Assembly: GCF_048771995.1 (NCBI RefSeq)
Contig: NC_133026.1
Coordinates: forward strand, 94,456,501 to 94,520,500
Length of the DNA: 64,000 nt
Direction: 5' to 3'
Source of the DNA: Taeniopygia guttata
Taxonomy: Eukaryota > Chordata > Aves > Passeriformes > Estrildidae
The notes beneath the pieces were generated by a model. The model was not told the DNA's origin. It searched no databases and saw nothing but the letters and a program-made list of their open reading frames with translations. The position numbers were made by a program, and so were the translations under genes. Within the stretch, counting starts at the first letter, position 1; each line of letters opens with the position of its first letter. Below are positions 13,297 to 27,210 of the stretch, piece by piece.

Positions 13297-14681
13297 TGTC
13301 CCTATCCTGCTGAAGTAGGTAGATGTTATCTTGAGTGCTTGGTTTATTGCATCTCATTTTGCACAATGTAAAAGTAGTTTCTAAGGGAGTTGCCAGCCAA
13401 CCAGAAAAATCTCTTTACAAAAGATCCTGGAGAAGCCAACGGATTTCTATACACTGAAAGTCTGGTTATTTATTTCCTACATGAATAAAACTTGATGAAA
13501 GTGAAAATGTTTTAGATAATTTCTATATTTTTAAATGGTTGTAAGGTCTAGCATGATATAAAATATGCTTGCACTACTTCAAAAAAGATGGTGATAGCTG
13601 CCCTCAGATGGGAAAGAGCAAGTTTTTAGCTTTGTGCAAATGGTATGGATAATTTTGGCAGCTTCTGTTTCTTTAGTGTTCTTGAACCAAATACAGTTTC
13701 CAAGACATGTAGCAGGAAAATATGTTTAATCCACAGAACAAAAATTGCATAAACAAGATGCTCTGACAAATGCTTCCTTTTTCTGCTGTGTACTTTCTTT
13801 TTAGTGTGAGCTTCCCAGCACAGTGTTTGGGACTACCAAATTCCCTCTGTTGTGGAGGAGACATGATTAAGAAATTACCTACCTTCTATTAAGTGAAATC
13901 TGACTAACTAATGAAGGGAAATGAAGCAGAGATATTAAGTCCCTGTAGCCCTACATGCTCCCTTATCATGAAGGATCCTTTTAACCAGTCTTGCCTGTAA
14001 TGTTTTTAGCTGGTGGATATCTCAAGAGAAAATTTTGTAGTAATCTTGTACAACAGCGTTTCAAGAGTACACCATTCATTGGATAAGATCAATATAGGTT
14101 ATTCATTGTGAAAATAATAAGAATGAGCTGGAAATACTTATTTGGTACCCATTGGCAGCAGAAAAATAGCCTGTCAGTTTGTGAATAACCATTTCATTTT
14201 ATCTTAAGTTCCCCAGCTCTTGCTTATCCTGAGTTATCACTTGTCACACTCTGTGGCCATGTGGGCTTTCAGGGAACTCCCTACCGAGGGCCATTATGCA
14301 AGCACAGAATGCTTCCTGTGCTTGTGTCTTGGACTGCCAGGCTTGGTAGCACATTGGGATCCTTCCTTAATGCAGGAGGGGAAAAAAGCCTCAAACATTT
14401 TACCACGGGTTATTGAGTTTTGGTAGGGTAGGATCTTACCAAGGGAAGAGCTGACACTGATTTTGCATTTAGAGTCTTGGCTGCGGTAGCTAATCTAAAA
14501 CTTCCTGTTGAGATTATCACCAGCTAAAAGTCATCAGAGCCAACACTGACTAAAAGGATACGTGTTGGCTGGAGAGGATATTTGGTTTTTATTTATTTAT
14601 TTGTTGTGTGTATATTTGTATATACCACATGTATTCCATTCCTTCTCCCCCACCTCAGGGTTATTACCTCCTCCCTGCCTT

Positions 14682-14703
14682 TATATTTATATATATAAAT
14701 ATA
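14682..14703. repeat. 22-base perfect AT palindrome
   Basis: The 22 bases are identical to their own reverse complement, centred between 14692 and 14693. They consist only of A and T, so this is likely simple-sequence drift. Confidence 0.75.
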
Positions 14704-15950
14704 TACTTATATTTTTCTCTGGAATATGCAAAGTCTTCCAGAAGTATATTACTAATGCAACTCTTATCTTTCATATGTTGTTTACTCTTTTCTTATCTTC
14801 TTCATGTAAGAAGAGAATTTTTTTTTTTTTTGTAGGTTTCATTTTGACACAAGTCCTTTAGAAAACAAATATCCTGTAATGTCTTTCAGGTAGGTTACAT
14901 CAAAGAAGACACTTTGCATTTAAAAGACAGTAAAGTCTGAAAAACTTCTTAGTTCTTTTCAGATTGAATGCCAGAGATTTAAACCTGCTGTGGAGAAAGT
15001 TCAAAAAAGCAAAAGTTATTTAGTTTTGTAATAGAATATGCCTTTTCATCTGGTGAGTGTAAAATTTTTTTTAAAAATCATATTTTAAAATATCAGCTTT
15101 TCCTTCTGGCTATTTATGGTGTTCCATATTTCTATCTAGCTATCACTAAATACCCTACAGAATACACTTTTCAGAAAGTTGGGAAGAAGTGAATGGTGGT
15201 CTGAAAAAAATGAAAAATTACAAGCGAAACATAGAGGACCCTTGCTAGGAAGCTTTACAAGTACCTGTAGGAGGCTCAGATCAATCCTTAAGAGAGATTT
15301 CTGTCAAGATTCATGTTACATAGATAGCTGAATCCAATCAGTTAATTTGATTTATGCAAAACATTTGTGGAGTTTGAGGCCTGTAACTTGACAGAGTTGA
15401 GGAAAAAAAAAAAAAGAACACTGGAGAACTAATAAGCAGAAACCATATGTTTTATTTTAAGTGTGGATTTTTTATCTTGTAAATAAATTTAGATCCAACT
15501 GTAAAATTGGCCTGTGGACTGTAATTTTTTTGGCTACAGTATGTGTGAGGAGTCCACAAAAGACAAAATTAAATATATACTGAAGTCATATGTATGCACA
15601 GAAAGGGAGGCTACATTTTAATTTATAAAACACTAAGGAGTAGCTTATGCACATTATCAGTATCGGGTAAAGAGGAAGAAAGCAAAACTAAAAATTATCT
15701 TTTGGTCAACCTGGCCATTAAAATTATGCATCTGTAGTTTTTCTGCTGAAATCAGTAGTTTAGTGGGATTGTTACAAAAAGGAAATATATATTCCTGAAT
15801 ATATATTATATGGTTAGTAGTTTTTTTTAATTGCAAGTGGCTTCTTGTACTACCTATGTGTTTTATTCTAATAAGCAATGACTTGACTTGCTCTCTGTTA
15901 GATGACTGTAGTGACTGCTGCTAATATTTGTCCACTCCCTGCATTTGCAG

Positions 15951-16020
15951 CTTTGAGGAAACTGGAGCGTCAGTGGGCATTCTCCATAGCCATCAGCATA
16001 CTCTTGGTTTTCAGTTCCAG
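15951..16020 (+). other. Exon-like stretch (unassigned)
   Basis: Seventy bases are bounded by an acceptor-like TCCACTCCCTGCATTTGCAG, with CTAAT about 30 bases upstream as a possible branch point. The downstream border is a donor-like CAG|GTAACA. Two forward frames are open across it. One reads LRKLERQWAFSIAISILLVF, a basic start followed by a hydrophobic run as in a signal anchor. The other begins FEETGASVGILHSHQHTLGF. G+C is higher than in the flanks. I do not recognise a gene. It could be a coding exon, a non-coding RNA exon or chance. Confidence 0.18.
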
Positions 16021-18689
16021 GTAACAAGGACATGCCTTCTTTTCTTTCATCTTAGTTTGTAAGACAACTGAAAGTTAATGGAGAATAAGTTTTTCCTGAA
16101 AATTTATTTTTGCATTTAGTCCAAAAGAACACCGCTAGCCTTCTGCATCAAACCTAGGATAAGTTTGTTAGCAATACAGGGTAGACCTGGAAGGTAATAA
16201 TGAAACTTTCCTATACATAATTCATTCAACAGATGTGCATAGTGGAAGATAACAATCTGAAAAAGCTCTTAACTCTAACTTAACCTCCTTTATTACACAG
16301 GATATAGGTTTTTGTTCTGCAGCATTTAGCAGAGCATGGGCTCAGAATTAAACATATGTTTAGGTTCCTAGTTCAGTGAAAATCAGTTTCAGTATGTTTT
16401 TAGGTATAATGGGAGGTCTAATGAGAGGCAGAATATGGTCAGATCAGTCATATAATTGGGTTATAGCTCAGCACTGTCAGTGGTCATGACAAGTTCAGAG
16501 AGGTCTCTTTCACAGAGCTATGAATTACCAACTTGTGCTTTCCATCTCTTTACTACTTTCTTTTAAACTAATGATCTGTGTTGGAGCATTAATGGTATTG
16601 TTAGTAAAGTGTAATACAGAGAACTCTTGTCTTTTCAGGAGCTGCATAGATTATAGGGGCCAATAGTGGAGGGCTGATGTGATTTTCTTTTCTTCTGTTT
16701 CTGAGGAATGGATCCTGGTCTGCTCTCCTGTGGAAACCTCTAGAAGAATGTTCATAAAGGTATAATGCAGCTAAATACCTGGATATTAATTAAGGATTGA
16801 TATATAAACTCAAGGTAAGTGATATTGCTTTTTAGAATTTCCTTTTCTGTTTGTTTTTTCCCCCCCCCACATTCCCTGCATATCTGCTTTCTCCAATTTC
16901 ATATTTTAGATTTGTATTTTCTTCTCTTTTTGATTGAATTCAGTTTAGGCTTGAGTTTCCTTATTTTTCCTTGTTTCCAAATGTATGTGGGGTTTTGTTT
17001 GTTTTTGAAAGAAAATAATGTTAGAAGGTAAACAAAAGGGCATTTTCTTTGCCATCTCCCCTGACTATGTACATGGCTTTGACAAGTAGGAAAGAAAACC
17101 TACAGAATGTCCATGGCATGTAAAATGTACCATAGAATGAATCATTTTCAGCAGCCTCGATGCAGTGGGAGATGTTCTGTTGGGAACTGGAACCATCCAC
17201 CTACTTCTGCTCATTACACTGACACTGCTCTGTTCTCTTTTCTGAACTCTGAGAGTTACTTATCCACCCACATGCTTAATCTACAGGAACCATTCTGAAA
17301 GGTTTGTTCCTTACCCTATAATCTTTTATACTTTCTACCCTTTTTGTGTCATCAGCTAATTTAGACTATTTTTAAAATTAAGTAATATATGTTAAACCAT
17401 ATCAATATAGGGTTTTACTTGAAGCCATAAAATTCTAAAAATTCATATTTAAGTAAATAAATATATATATTACAACAGGCATTTTATACATATAATATTG
17501 ATTATATATAGTTTTCTGTGAGAGATTATAATTAGATTTTTAATTTCATATTTAATATTTCAAGTACTTGAAAATTTGCTTTCTTACTATATTTTTATTA
17601 TAAAATGATTTAATTAATTTTAGAAAAAATGGTTAATATTCTTTAATGTTATTTTCTCTAGAATAATTTTTTACATTTGGTAAAAGCAATGAAATGAAGT
17701 ATTAACAATTTCAGAGCAGAATATTGGATGTGCTTTTGAGAAGCAAAAATGTGAAATCTCCTGCATGTGACATGTTTTGTATTGGCTTTTTGGTGGGTCT
17801 CTCTTCTTCTTTTCCCTGTTCTCTCTTCATTTTTAAAGCAACTTTCCACCTAAATAGAATTGCAGCATATAAGATGTTCACATACTCTTACTTGCAGCAA
17901 ATCTGGTAGTTGAAATTTTCACAGCTGCCGGGAATTACATGTGTTGCCCATCTCCCCTGCACTCTGCAGCTGTGCCTGCTCAGGAATTGTGCTTCTGTCC
18001 CTGCTTTCCATCTACAAAATGCTTCCAGTCCCCGGGACCAGCTTGTTCTATGTAGAGTTGGTTCATCAAGGCAGGCAGTCCAATGTATTATAAACCAATC
18101 CGAATTCCTAATCTCAAAAAAAACCTTAGTAAGGGAAACCTGCCCTAACAGTAAGAGAAGCAAATTATTCCTGAACTTCATGCTATGATGGTTGTGTTGC
18201 TCAAATACCTTATTTAGCAAATAGGGTGCTTCTGCATGTAGCTGGCGATCAGACAGTCCCCAGCAAAAGGTGTGATGGAGGTTATAAAGCCTCTGGCATA
18301 ATTTAGTGATTGATAATTTGTGTGTATTTTGTGCAAAGGGCCCCTTTGACATTTTCTTTCCCAGGTACCTTGACTGGCGGATGCATTTTACTGAGATGGA
18401 TGCGGATTTGTTAAATCACTCTTTTACTTTTTCAGCCCTTTCATGTAGTGTACAAGGCTGAGAGAGTAGATTAATACATACTCTGCTTTCTAATTCACTG
18501 TTTTTTTCAGAGAGAAAATGTACCTAGATGAGTTTGCCCTTGACATCTAAATAAGAAGTTTGATAACAAAAGCTGTGGACAGCTAAGCACATCTGGAAGA
18601 TAAGTGCAAAAATGATAAACCTGGTGCTATAACTGCATTCAATCTATCCTACATATGTGCCAAAGACTTCCCTCTTCCCTTGCTCGTGC

Positions 18690-18840
18690 TTTCATAATTC
18701 ATGGCTGTAATTCACCTGGGGGTCGCTGGTGCTCTGTCAACGTTTAATTGCTCTAATTACCTTATTACCTGCTCTGGTGAAGTGGTAAAGCCTTGACATT
18801 TCACATTTTCCCTAGGAATATGCATCTGTGGGATATATCA
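18690..18840. promoter_or_regulatory. Candidate conserved non-coding element
   Basis: A unique patch carries TAATTG (18745-18750), TAATTA (18754-18759) and CTTATTACC in close order, preceded by ATTCATGGCTGTAATTCACC and CACCTGG-like words. There is no open frame. The dense homeodomain cores in otherwise ordinary composition are what conserved developmental enhancers look like. This is inference without alignment. Confidence 0.3.
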
Positions 18841-21800
18841 GTCTGTAGTTGTTAAATACAGAGAAAAATAACTCAGTTAATCCAGTTTTTCAGTTGCATA
18901 AGTCTACACTGTTACTGATTCCTTACACTGGGCTACTGAGCCCCTTGTTTTCTCAAACTGTAAATCTTTGTGAGAGGTTTCCTCTTTAAAATTAATCTAC
19001 TTAGTTATGAATTTTTTAGTGAGATGGGAAGGCTAAAAAGGATGTGTCAAGTGATATTTTTGCAGGCTAATCCAATTAAATTAGAAGTCACTTTACACAG
19101 GGTTCCATTGAGTGGCAAGGGAGAAGCATGGCCTCATCAAGCAAGAAAGTTACCTTGTTTACAGATATTGATGGTCAGAGATCATAGTGGCAACTGCTGA
19201 GTGACACTTCAGGAAAAACTGTAATAGATGATGTGATTGCAAGTTAGACTTTAGAAAAAATGACAAAAAAGCATTTTTTTCTGCAATAAGTGGTTTTTTT
19301 CTGTGTTGTGGATTTTCCTTGCAGAAGAAGAAGCTTCAGTCAAGTGAAACTTTTGTGCAGTAAATGTTTCTGTAGTAAAGAAAAATGGAAGAGTTGAGGA
19401 TCTTAAATGCCATTTGCTGTTAAGAATTATTTCTTTAATGCATCTTTTGTTTTTCTTTAACTTCTCAGAACGTTTTATTTCCCACTCCCAATGTTTGCGT
19501 AAATGTTTTTTCATAGCTGGGTGATGCCAGTTGATAAATGGCAGCTACTAAAGAAAAATGCTTTATGAGGTAGCTGTTCCTTCAATTTTTGAAATAAAAT
19601 TACTCCTGAAAAGCTAGAGAAGGCTTTGTGTTAGCTTTGACTGTAGAAATGAAAAGACAAGCAGAAAATAGTACAATTCTACTAATAGCAGTTAAATAAT
19701 GCCTGTGCTCTTAGTGTAATGGGACAAGTACTACCAATTTTCTGTTTTCTTTCACTGGATGAAAAGGAAGAGGATAATTTTATTTAATCAGGTGGACTTA
19801 GCTGGATGAATGCATGAAGGGAATGGTGTGCAAAAAGCACTGCTTTTTAAGAAGAAGGATCATGTACAAGCTCTGTTCAGCTCCTTGGAGAATTTCAGTA
19901 GGTGTAACTACCAGGATTCAAAGGACCAAGTCAATAAACTCCTGAAGACCAATGTCTCTCTCTCCCCTCTCCCCTCTTTACCTCCATATGTAAAGAGGCA
20001 GCATGCCTGTTGTAAAAACAATCACACGCTTTTCATCATGTTAGTGCCCTGTGTCATTCAGAGAAAAGTCATTGTTGTACTGATGATGACAATAACAAAG
20101 CCACAGGAGCAGGAAGAAAGCTGCTTATTGTGAGGCCTTAGTGTTGGAAGGTCTGCTGATTGTTTGGACAGAGAATTCAAATATCAGGAGAATAGATAAT
20201 GCCAGAGAAAAGCTGGAAAACATTATATCTATCAGCCTTCATCAATATTGTTGTGATTTAGGCTCAAGGAGCATGTTTCTTCATGTCAATATAATTTTCA
20301 AAGTCTCACTAAGCAAGTATGGATAAAGCTCTGGGCTGGGATTGGCAAATGTGCGCCTGAAGCTTATCTAAGGCATTGGGAGATTTGCTGAAAGTCACTT
20401 ATCATCAGTCTATGCCACATTTTTTTATAAGCTAAGGCCTTATGTATTAATATACTTCTAAAGATAGTATTGACATATGAAATATCTATATTAAGATGTA
20501 CATATTGCTATTTCCACAATTTTTTACATTTAAACAGGTACCTTAAAAAAAAAAAAAAAGCTAATTCTGCAGTTATGTTCGTGTTGCAAAGCTGGGATTT
20601 GTTGAGAGACACAAAGAGAATAAAGACATACTTCTGGTATTTTTACTTCTAGACTGGTGAACCTGGAAATGCTTTTAAGTTCCCTGCCAGATCAGGGCAA
20701 GTTTTACTGGATGCCAGTCCTCATCTCTGTGCCTTTATTTTTTTGTGGGGAAATTGCTCATGTGCTTCCTTCTCAGCTTTTTCTCCCAAACTGGTTGGGA
20801 GAGGGGCTGCTGAAATTTGCTTTCTAGAGGAGACCCCTTTGGGAAGTTCCCTCCCAAATCTATGCCAAGCCAGGACACATACATAGCTGGAGTTTGTAGT
20901 TTTGTGACACAGTCAAGCCAATGAAACTCTTTGGGGCTTCTGAAGGTGGTGGTCTTACCTTACTGCCCTCCTCCCAGTCTGCAAATACTCAGATTCTTGT
21001 CTGATCAAATGTGAAGTCAATTAGTGATGAAGTCAGGAAGTTATGTCAGCACAAAACTGTTCAAGGTCTCTTGCAGTTATTATTTCTTCTGGTTCATCAT
21101 GTGAAATTGGCTTATCCTTGGAATCCATTTGAAATCCACCAAGAGAAAAAAAAATGCAGGGAAAGGCAGTGAGCTCCATTTCTACATTCATATTTTTGCA
21201 AGATCTGTGAAGGAAAATAGAAGAATAATAATGAAGTTATTGAGTACTCTTTCATATTTTTGAAACAACAAAAAGAAAATTTGTACAATTTTGTATTTTT
21301 GTGTGTGTTTGTGCTTACTCTTTGAAGTGAAACCCATGTTAGAATATCTTTTTAAATAACCTAGAAGGAAACTGATGAGCAGGATATCTGTCGTTGAGAG
21401 TGCAGTAGGCTATGTACAAGCTTTGGAAGGCATTTTCTTCAACTAGCTTTGCTAAGACACTTTTCCTTTGACCTGCCTTAACTCAGTCTTTTCATTTCAG
21501 TGTCTGGAAATGGTTTGTAAGAATGCAGAGTTATTGGTTCTTTCTGATGCTATGCTGCTGTGAATTGCATAATACGAACACGTGTATCTGCATCTGATGG
21601 AGCAGTAGCATTGATATGAACAGCAGCACTGTGTTCTTTGCATCATTCCCTTCTGCCAGGTGTGGAGGAGGAGGAGACAGTCTGTCACAGGCGGGTTTCT
21701 GCAAAAGAAGAGACTGTGAGGAAAAGTGGTAGGGCTTCCTACACAACCTGATTCCTTTTCTTGTGGTGCCGACTCCCACACTGCCTGGTGCGCTCTCATT

Positions 21801-22335
21801 AGGAGCTGTCTGCTCATTTCCAGTATCTGTCTGATTCCTTAGAGGACCCTATTAAGATGCATGGGTCATGCAAAAGCAAAATTTAGTAACACTCTGAAAA
21901 CAGGACAAGTGCTGAAGCAAAGGATCCTTCTCACATACGGTGTACCAGGTAAATTCACTCTGTGGCAAACTACTTTTCTTCAAATTATCAGAAACAGTTT
22001 TCTCTGATCCCAGCAACACTATATCCCTGAGAGGATCCACAGAAGTCTGTTTTTTTCAAAAAATAAAACGTCCTTGATCCCTACTCATTATCACAGTTTA
22101 ATAGACTCCATCTTCTCCCTTCCAACAGCTTTAATTTGTGCTTACCTTAAAAATAATTCCCAGAATTTTCTTGCCATATTTTGCCCTCATAAACTAACCA
22201 ATATAAGATACTACTTGATAACAGGATTACCTTTAGAAAAAATACTAAAAAATATTTTGATTTATAGGGGATGTGTAAATTGTTGCAAATGGGTATAATT
22301 TCTTTTCTCTCGTGCTGATTGCAGTAATAATGAAT

Positions 22336-22376
22336 TTCACTGTTGGTTAAAAGTCAATTCACTGTTGGTTAAAAGT
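22336..22376. repeat. Tandem duplication, 22-base period
   Basis: The 19-base word TTCACTGTTGGTTAAAAGT occurs at 22336-22354 and again, identical, at 22358-22376. Identity of the copies suggests a recent local duplication, probably by replication slippage. Confidence 0.9.
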
Positions 22377-23339
22377 GCATCTCTATGACACTCTTATTTA
22401 TAAATTGATATAATTCAATTTAACATTTTGGATAGTCTTGTGAGCTAAGAAATTTTCTTTTTTTTTACCAGTTATGAAATGTTTAGCCTTCACTTGCATG
22501 TGTTCAGCAAGGCCAATGCAGCAAATGTGTCAAAGGAAAATCCTGCTTTAAGGTAGCCCTTATATGTGCCTTCTCTCTCTGCCTTTTTCTCTCCCTGCTC
22601 TCTTATAAATGCTCTCATATGCAGGTACTGGAAATGGATTCTCTTTTTAAAAAGATGAAGAAGAACATACTGAAGCCCAAAATTATTAGTATGCTTTTAT
22701 ACCTCTGCTTTTTCATTCCATAATTTAAGATGTTTGAATTAATACTGTGGGATTAACTGGTGGAAGAAAAAAAAAGTAGTGTATTTATAAAATGGGGTTT
22801 AAAGAGACACCAAAAAGACTTTAAGCATAGTCTACACTGGCCTTTGCAGTGCTGTCACTTTTGTTGTGCTAGTGAATTTCATAGGAGTGCTGGGTTTTAT
22901 TATGTATGTAGTTGAGGCTTAGTAGACTAGAAGAAAATAATTTCAATGGTCAGACTCTTTTTGTTATGAGTTTTCCTGTTTTTCCTTGATATGCCTTGTT
23001 ATTTGTTGGTTATTTTTTTAAAGGACAGTAATTTTGTTGGCAAGATGATTACTTTGGATAAAAACTAATTCCTTTGAGTATGAAAGTAAAGTGTTGGATT
23101 TTCATTATAGATACAAACAAATCTAGGAGAAAGCAAATGCTTGGGAATAAAGCCTATGACTTCATATTGCAAATAAAAGATGTGACTTAAACTCTTCTTT
23201 CAATGATAGCCCATAACCTGCACTCTGAGCAAATGCTTAGATTTCTGGACTTTTGGGGAAGAAGAACCTCTTCCTTTTGGTCTTATGGATAAACTGACTA
23301 ATGGCAGTTTTAAAACATAGAGCTGTTGAGCCCACCCTT

Positions 23340-23391
23340 AGAATCACATAATTCTAGAATAGCTTTGGGATGGAAGGGACCTTTTTAAAAT
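23340..23391 (-). mobile_element. CR1 LINE tail fragment
   Basis: The plus strand reads AGAATCACATAATTCTAGAA, then GGGATGGAAGGGACCTTT. This is the reverse complement of the terminal repeats and last block of a CR1 element. Only about 50 bases are recognisable; beyond about 23391 the resemblance is lost. It is a heavily 5'-truncated, old insertion. Confidence 0.75.
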
Positions 23392-26300
23392 ACGTGTGCA
23401 GATAGGGAGTTTTTGTAGTGTTTTCATGCAGCTTATGAATTCCCCATGGCAGTGGCTGGGAAGCAGACACTGAGATGTGTGTCCCTCTGGCAAGGTGGCA
23501 GCACTTCCAGGAAGAGACACTAGTGGCTCTGATGCTTTACCAGGAAAAGAAGAAGCTTCCAAAGATCTCTTAGACACATTGGATGAAAATTATTTTCTCA
23601 GATCAGACAGTCAAACTGTGATTTGGCTTCATTTTTAGGTACTTTGTGTGGTTTTCTTAAGTGCTGATATGGTAGTTTTTGTAGCTAGAAATGAGTTCCT
23701 GATGAGAAAGCATGAAAAATTGTTAGAAGAAAGTGTTTTTCTGATAGTCTACTTCTGATACTCAATCAGACTAATTAAATAAATTCAACTAATCAGCTTC
23801 TGATAATGTTTAGAAGGAACTAATTTGCTTCTCTCCTATTTGTTTTGAAGTTATGTTGTCACCACTGATGACTTGCATTGGTTTCAATTATAGAACTTAA
23901 TATTTAGCTAAGACCTTGAACATGTGGTGAAGAACTTAATGAATAATTACACTCTTCTACCCAGCTTTTAAATTGATGTGTTTGTTTTGAGAATAATTTC
24001 TTTTATTTAGAAAGAAAAACAAAGAAGATTCTTGCTTTTCCTTGATCTTGATGTCTTTTTCTGTCCCATTTTAATAGATCACCTTTGCTATATTTCTTAA
24101 ACTGATAAAGATCTAAATATGGTATTGAAAGCAAGGAGGTAGGTGTGAGAGGGAATTAAAAGATTATTAGCATACAGCAAATCACTGGAACTGAAGATAC
24201 TTTGCAACCCTTTCCTTGATTGTCCCTTTGGGAAAGAATCATATCTGTTTACCTAGTCTGTTCTTAGCTCAGACCTCTTAGGATTTAGAGGATATTGAAA
24301 ACAGCAATGTGTGGAGGCCTGATATATGCTAGAAGGATAAGGATGCCTGTGTTTTGCCATGAGAAGTGGAATTATATCTCAATTCTGTGCACAACAAGCT
24401 ATTTATCATGCTCAGGAAACAGCAGTAGGTAATAAACCTGAACCCTTTGCAGCTAGGAGACTGTTTATATATCCCAAAACCTTTTTCTTGTGAAGAAAAG
24501 ATTCTCACCCTCATGTCATGTTGCATTGCAGTTTACTGTGGAGTGCTGCAGAGATTTCTTATTTTAGCTTGTTGCATTTTATCTAAGGGTAACTGTTGTA
24601 TATTAATTTGTTGCATCAAATTATACAATATGGGTCTGAACTCATAAGTTTCTCTTTCCTTTGGGTTGTTTAAGGTGATTTCACATTTGTTATGAATTTG
24701 CTAGTCCTTTTAGGGACAAAACCATCTAGCCTTATTGGGGATCAGCAATTTCTTTTTTAAAGACTTCAAAATAGTCAGCTAAATGGAGTGTGAATGGGGG
24801 ACAGCGTTGAGGCTTCTGGTCAGTCAGGTATGAGGAAGATACTGGACTCCATTCCGACTCTGAGTGAAGGCATTCGGATTTTTAATACCTGTGAAGAAAC
24901 TCTGATATAAGGTATGTCTCTCAGACAAAGGTGTTTAGAGGTAATGTTGCTATGGGGATATTTGGGCTCTTGAAGAAGATCCTAGGCTGGGCATGCACTA
25001 GTTTAGTCTAGCATGACAGAATTCAAACTTCTGGGGAAGAGGCTCAAATCCAGCTCTGTGTAGGATGCCACATAAGTTCAGGGCTGCTAAAAAAGGCCAG
25101 ATACTACAAGACCACTTAAAATAATGCTGCCAATATGTTTAAAGGCAAAGTATCCTTCCACTGGAAGGATTGACTCAAAATAAAATAACAACAATAATAA
25201 TAATTATTAATAATATTAATCCTTGCTAATGATGATGGCATAAAATAATAATAAATAATAAATTCACTTTTTGTACAAAATTGTTTCCATTATCCTATGT
25301 CTTTTGTGCTACAAGGGAGCTGGCTTTGCGCATGTAAAGGTTTTAGCTATTTCTAGTAGTAATAGACAATGAATAATAACACAATTATTGCATATTTTTT
25401 ATTAATAATTTTCATGTGGGCGACTCTAGTTACATGTCAGTTATTAGGATTAAAGTTTACTGTCTCCATCCCCAGAATTGGTTATAGATGTGCTAATAGA
25501 GAGACATCTTCTAACAGCTGGTAACTCTATTGGAAGTGAGTAAATGAGTAAAAGAAAGAGTGATGTATCCATTTTTCTCCTAACACTTCTCTTGGCCAAC
25601 CCAAGAGACAAGACTTAGTAGACACTACAAAATACAATTCTGGCACATAAATAAAATTCTATTTGGTTTTGATTCATCCTTTGTTATTCTCTTCATTACT
25701 CTTTTATTCACTGATCTTTTTTATAATAGGGATTTCATCAAAACTCCTAATGTTTTCCTTGAAGATGATTATTTACAGTGTTACATAATGATTTTGTGAA
25801 CAGTATAAATTTCTGTATCTGTGTGTGGGTATGGTTTTTTGTGATTTTTTTTCTCTCTTTTTTAAAAAACGGTGTGCTCTGCACTCCAGTAACATCATTC
25901 TTTTCATACAGCTTAACTTATGACAACTGTAGAAATGATGTTCTAAGAATGAAGGGAAAAGGAAAGCTAGTTGGATTTTGACAAGAATGGACCAACCAAT
26001 AGCAAAAATAATTTACTTTCTTTTGACATAAGTGTGTCAATTTTTGAAAAGTATTTACTACTGCCAAAGCTAGACTGATGTTAAAAGCTTTACATTAACT
26101 TGACTTTCAGAGAGAATTGAAGTGAAATTTTATTTTAGGCTTGTCCAAACAGTATTTTCTTTCTATGTCTTATCTTAATGAAAGATTTTACACTATTTTT
26201 ACAATTGGTTGTAATTTTTTTCATTTGAGAAGTTTTCTGTTCAATCTAAGAAGATGCTTCCCTGCATGAGTGAATTTTTTTTTTCTTTCCTTTTCCATTT

Positions 26301-27210
26301 CCTTCCTTGTGAAAATGGGAATTTTTCACAAGCAACAAAAAATTATTAAATGCCCCTTTTCATGTCAAAGTTTGATTAATTTGCTGGAATGAGAACATTC
26401 CCTTTTAGCTCTGCTTCTGAAATCTAACACTGAAGAAACAGAGACTTCTTAGCTCTTCCAAATTTGGTTCATAAATGCATTGGAAGGTTAAGATGTGTGG
26501 TGTTTTTGCCATGTTTTCTGCTTCCACCTAAACTGTTTGGAGAGAGAATGCTGCTGTTGATTCTCTACAGAAAATTTATACAGAAGGATATTTCACTGTC
26601 TAAAATCCTTCAGCTGCAAATTTCTCTATATTCCTTCCTGCTGTTTTGAGCTTTAATTTCACATAAAATTATAAAGAATGTAAATTAGGCTCATCAGGGG
26701 CCAAATTATATTTTATTTACTTGAACTAATGTAAATATATTGATCTTTAAATAGTTAGAAGGCTGAAAAATATTTTTAAATATATCTGCAATGTATGTTT
26801 TAACATAGTGTCAGTACATATACATAAGCAATTGTACAATAAATTCAGATGTTAAAATCCAACTAACATTTCTAAGATTTATTTTATAATGCTGAAGTCT
26901 TCTGATTGCTTTTAGAAGATTTAAGTTTGGTCAAGTTCTAAAAGGTAACTCGGCTAATTCTGCCACTTTTCTTCTTCATAAGGTTGCATAGAATTAGATC
27001 AAAAAATACAATAATCAGTTTTATCAGAATAGAGAGAAATGTTGGATTTTAGTGAGTGGAATATGCTACTTTACTTTGTCTTTAAACTGTATAAGCTACA
27101 GTGAGCAGAAAAGCAGAGGTGGGTTGGTGGGAATTTCCTATTGTCAGCACTCAGATTAGGTTTAAAATGATGCTGAAACTGTGGCCTTATCCTTGAATGC
27201 TTTTTACTGC
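23392..27210. other. Non-genic AT-rich stretch
   Basis: No recognisable gene. A small perfect hairpin (ATCCTTCCA, one base, TGGAAGGAT; 25152-25170) sits just before an A/T trinucleotide tract. Remaining open frames are short and look random. Confidence 0.7.
25177..25260. repeat. Imperfect AAT/ATT trinucleotide tract
   Basis: AATAATAATAATTATTAATAATATT-like sequence is followed, after a short unique interruption (about 25221-25241), by ATAATAATAAATAATA. It is a decayed microsatellite. Confidence 0.8.

Larger units (their letters stand above)
12185..15950. other. Non-genic AT-rich stretch
   Basis: No recognisable gene. Several short open frames occur on both strands without family resemblance. 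The stretch from about 14580 to 14840 is T/A-rich simple-like DNA, including a short palindrome listed separately and a T run at about 14819-14831. Confidence 0.7.
16021..23339. other. Non-genic AT-rich stretch
   Basis: No recognisable gene. Open frames of up to 154 codons (minus strand, 17888-18352) have no family resemblance and overlap other open frames. The piece at about 17340-17680 is almost pure A/T with short ATAT runs. A C run of nine lies at 16860-16868. An A run of 15 lies at about 20546-20560. Confidence 0.7.

Noticed and set aside
17888-18352. 154-codon open frame, minus strand
   Set aside because: Overlapped by an open frame on the other strand, no recognisable motif, and no transcript or splice signal.
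25152-25170. Small perfect hairpin TCCTTCCACTGGAAGGA
   Set aside because: Nine-base arms with no T run after it. In a vertebrate it is not a terminator, and it may be chance.
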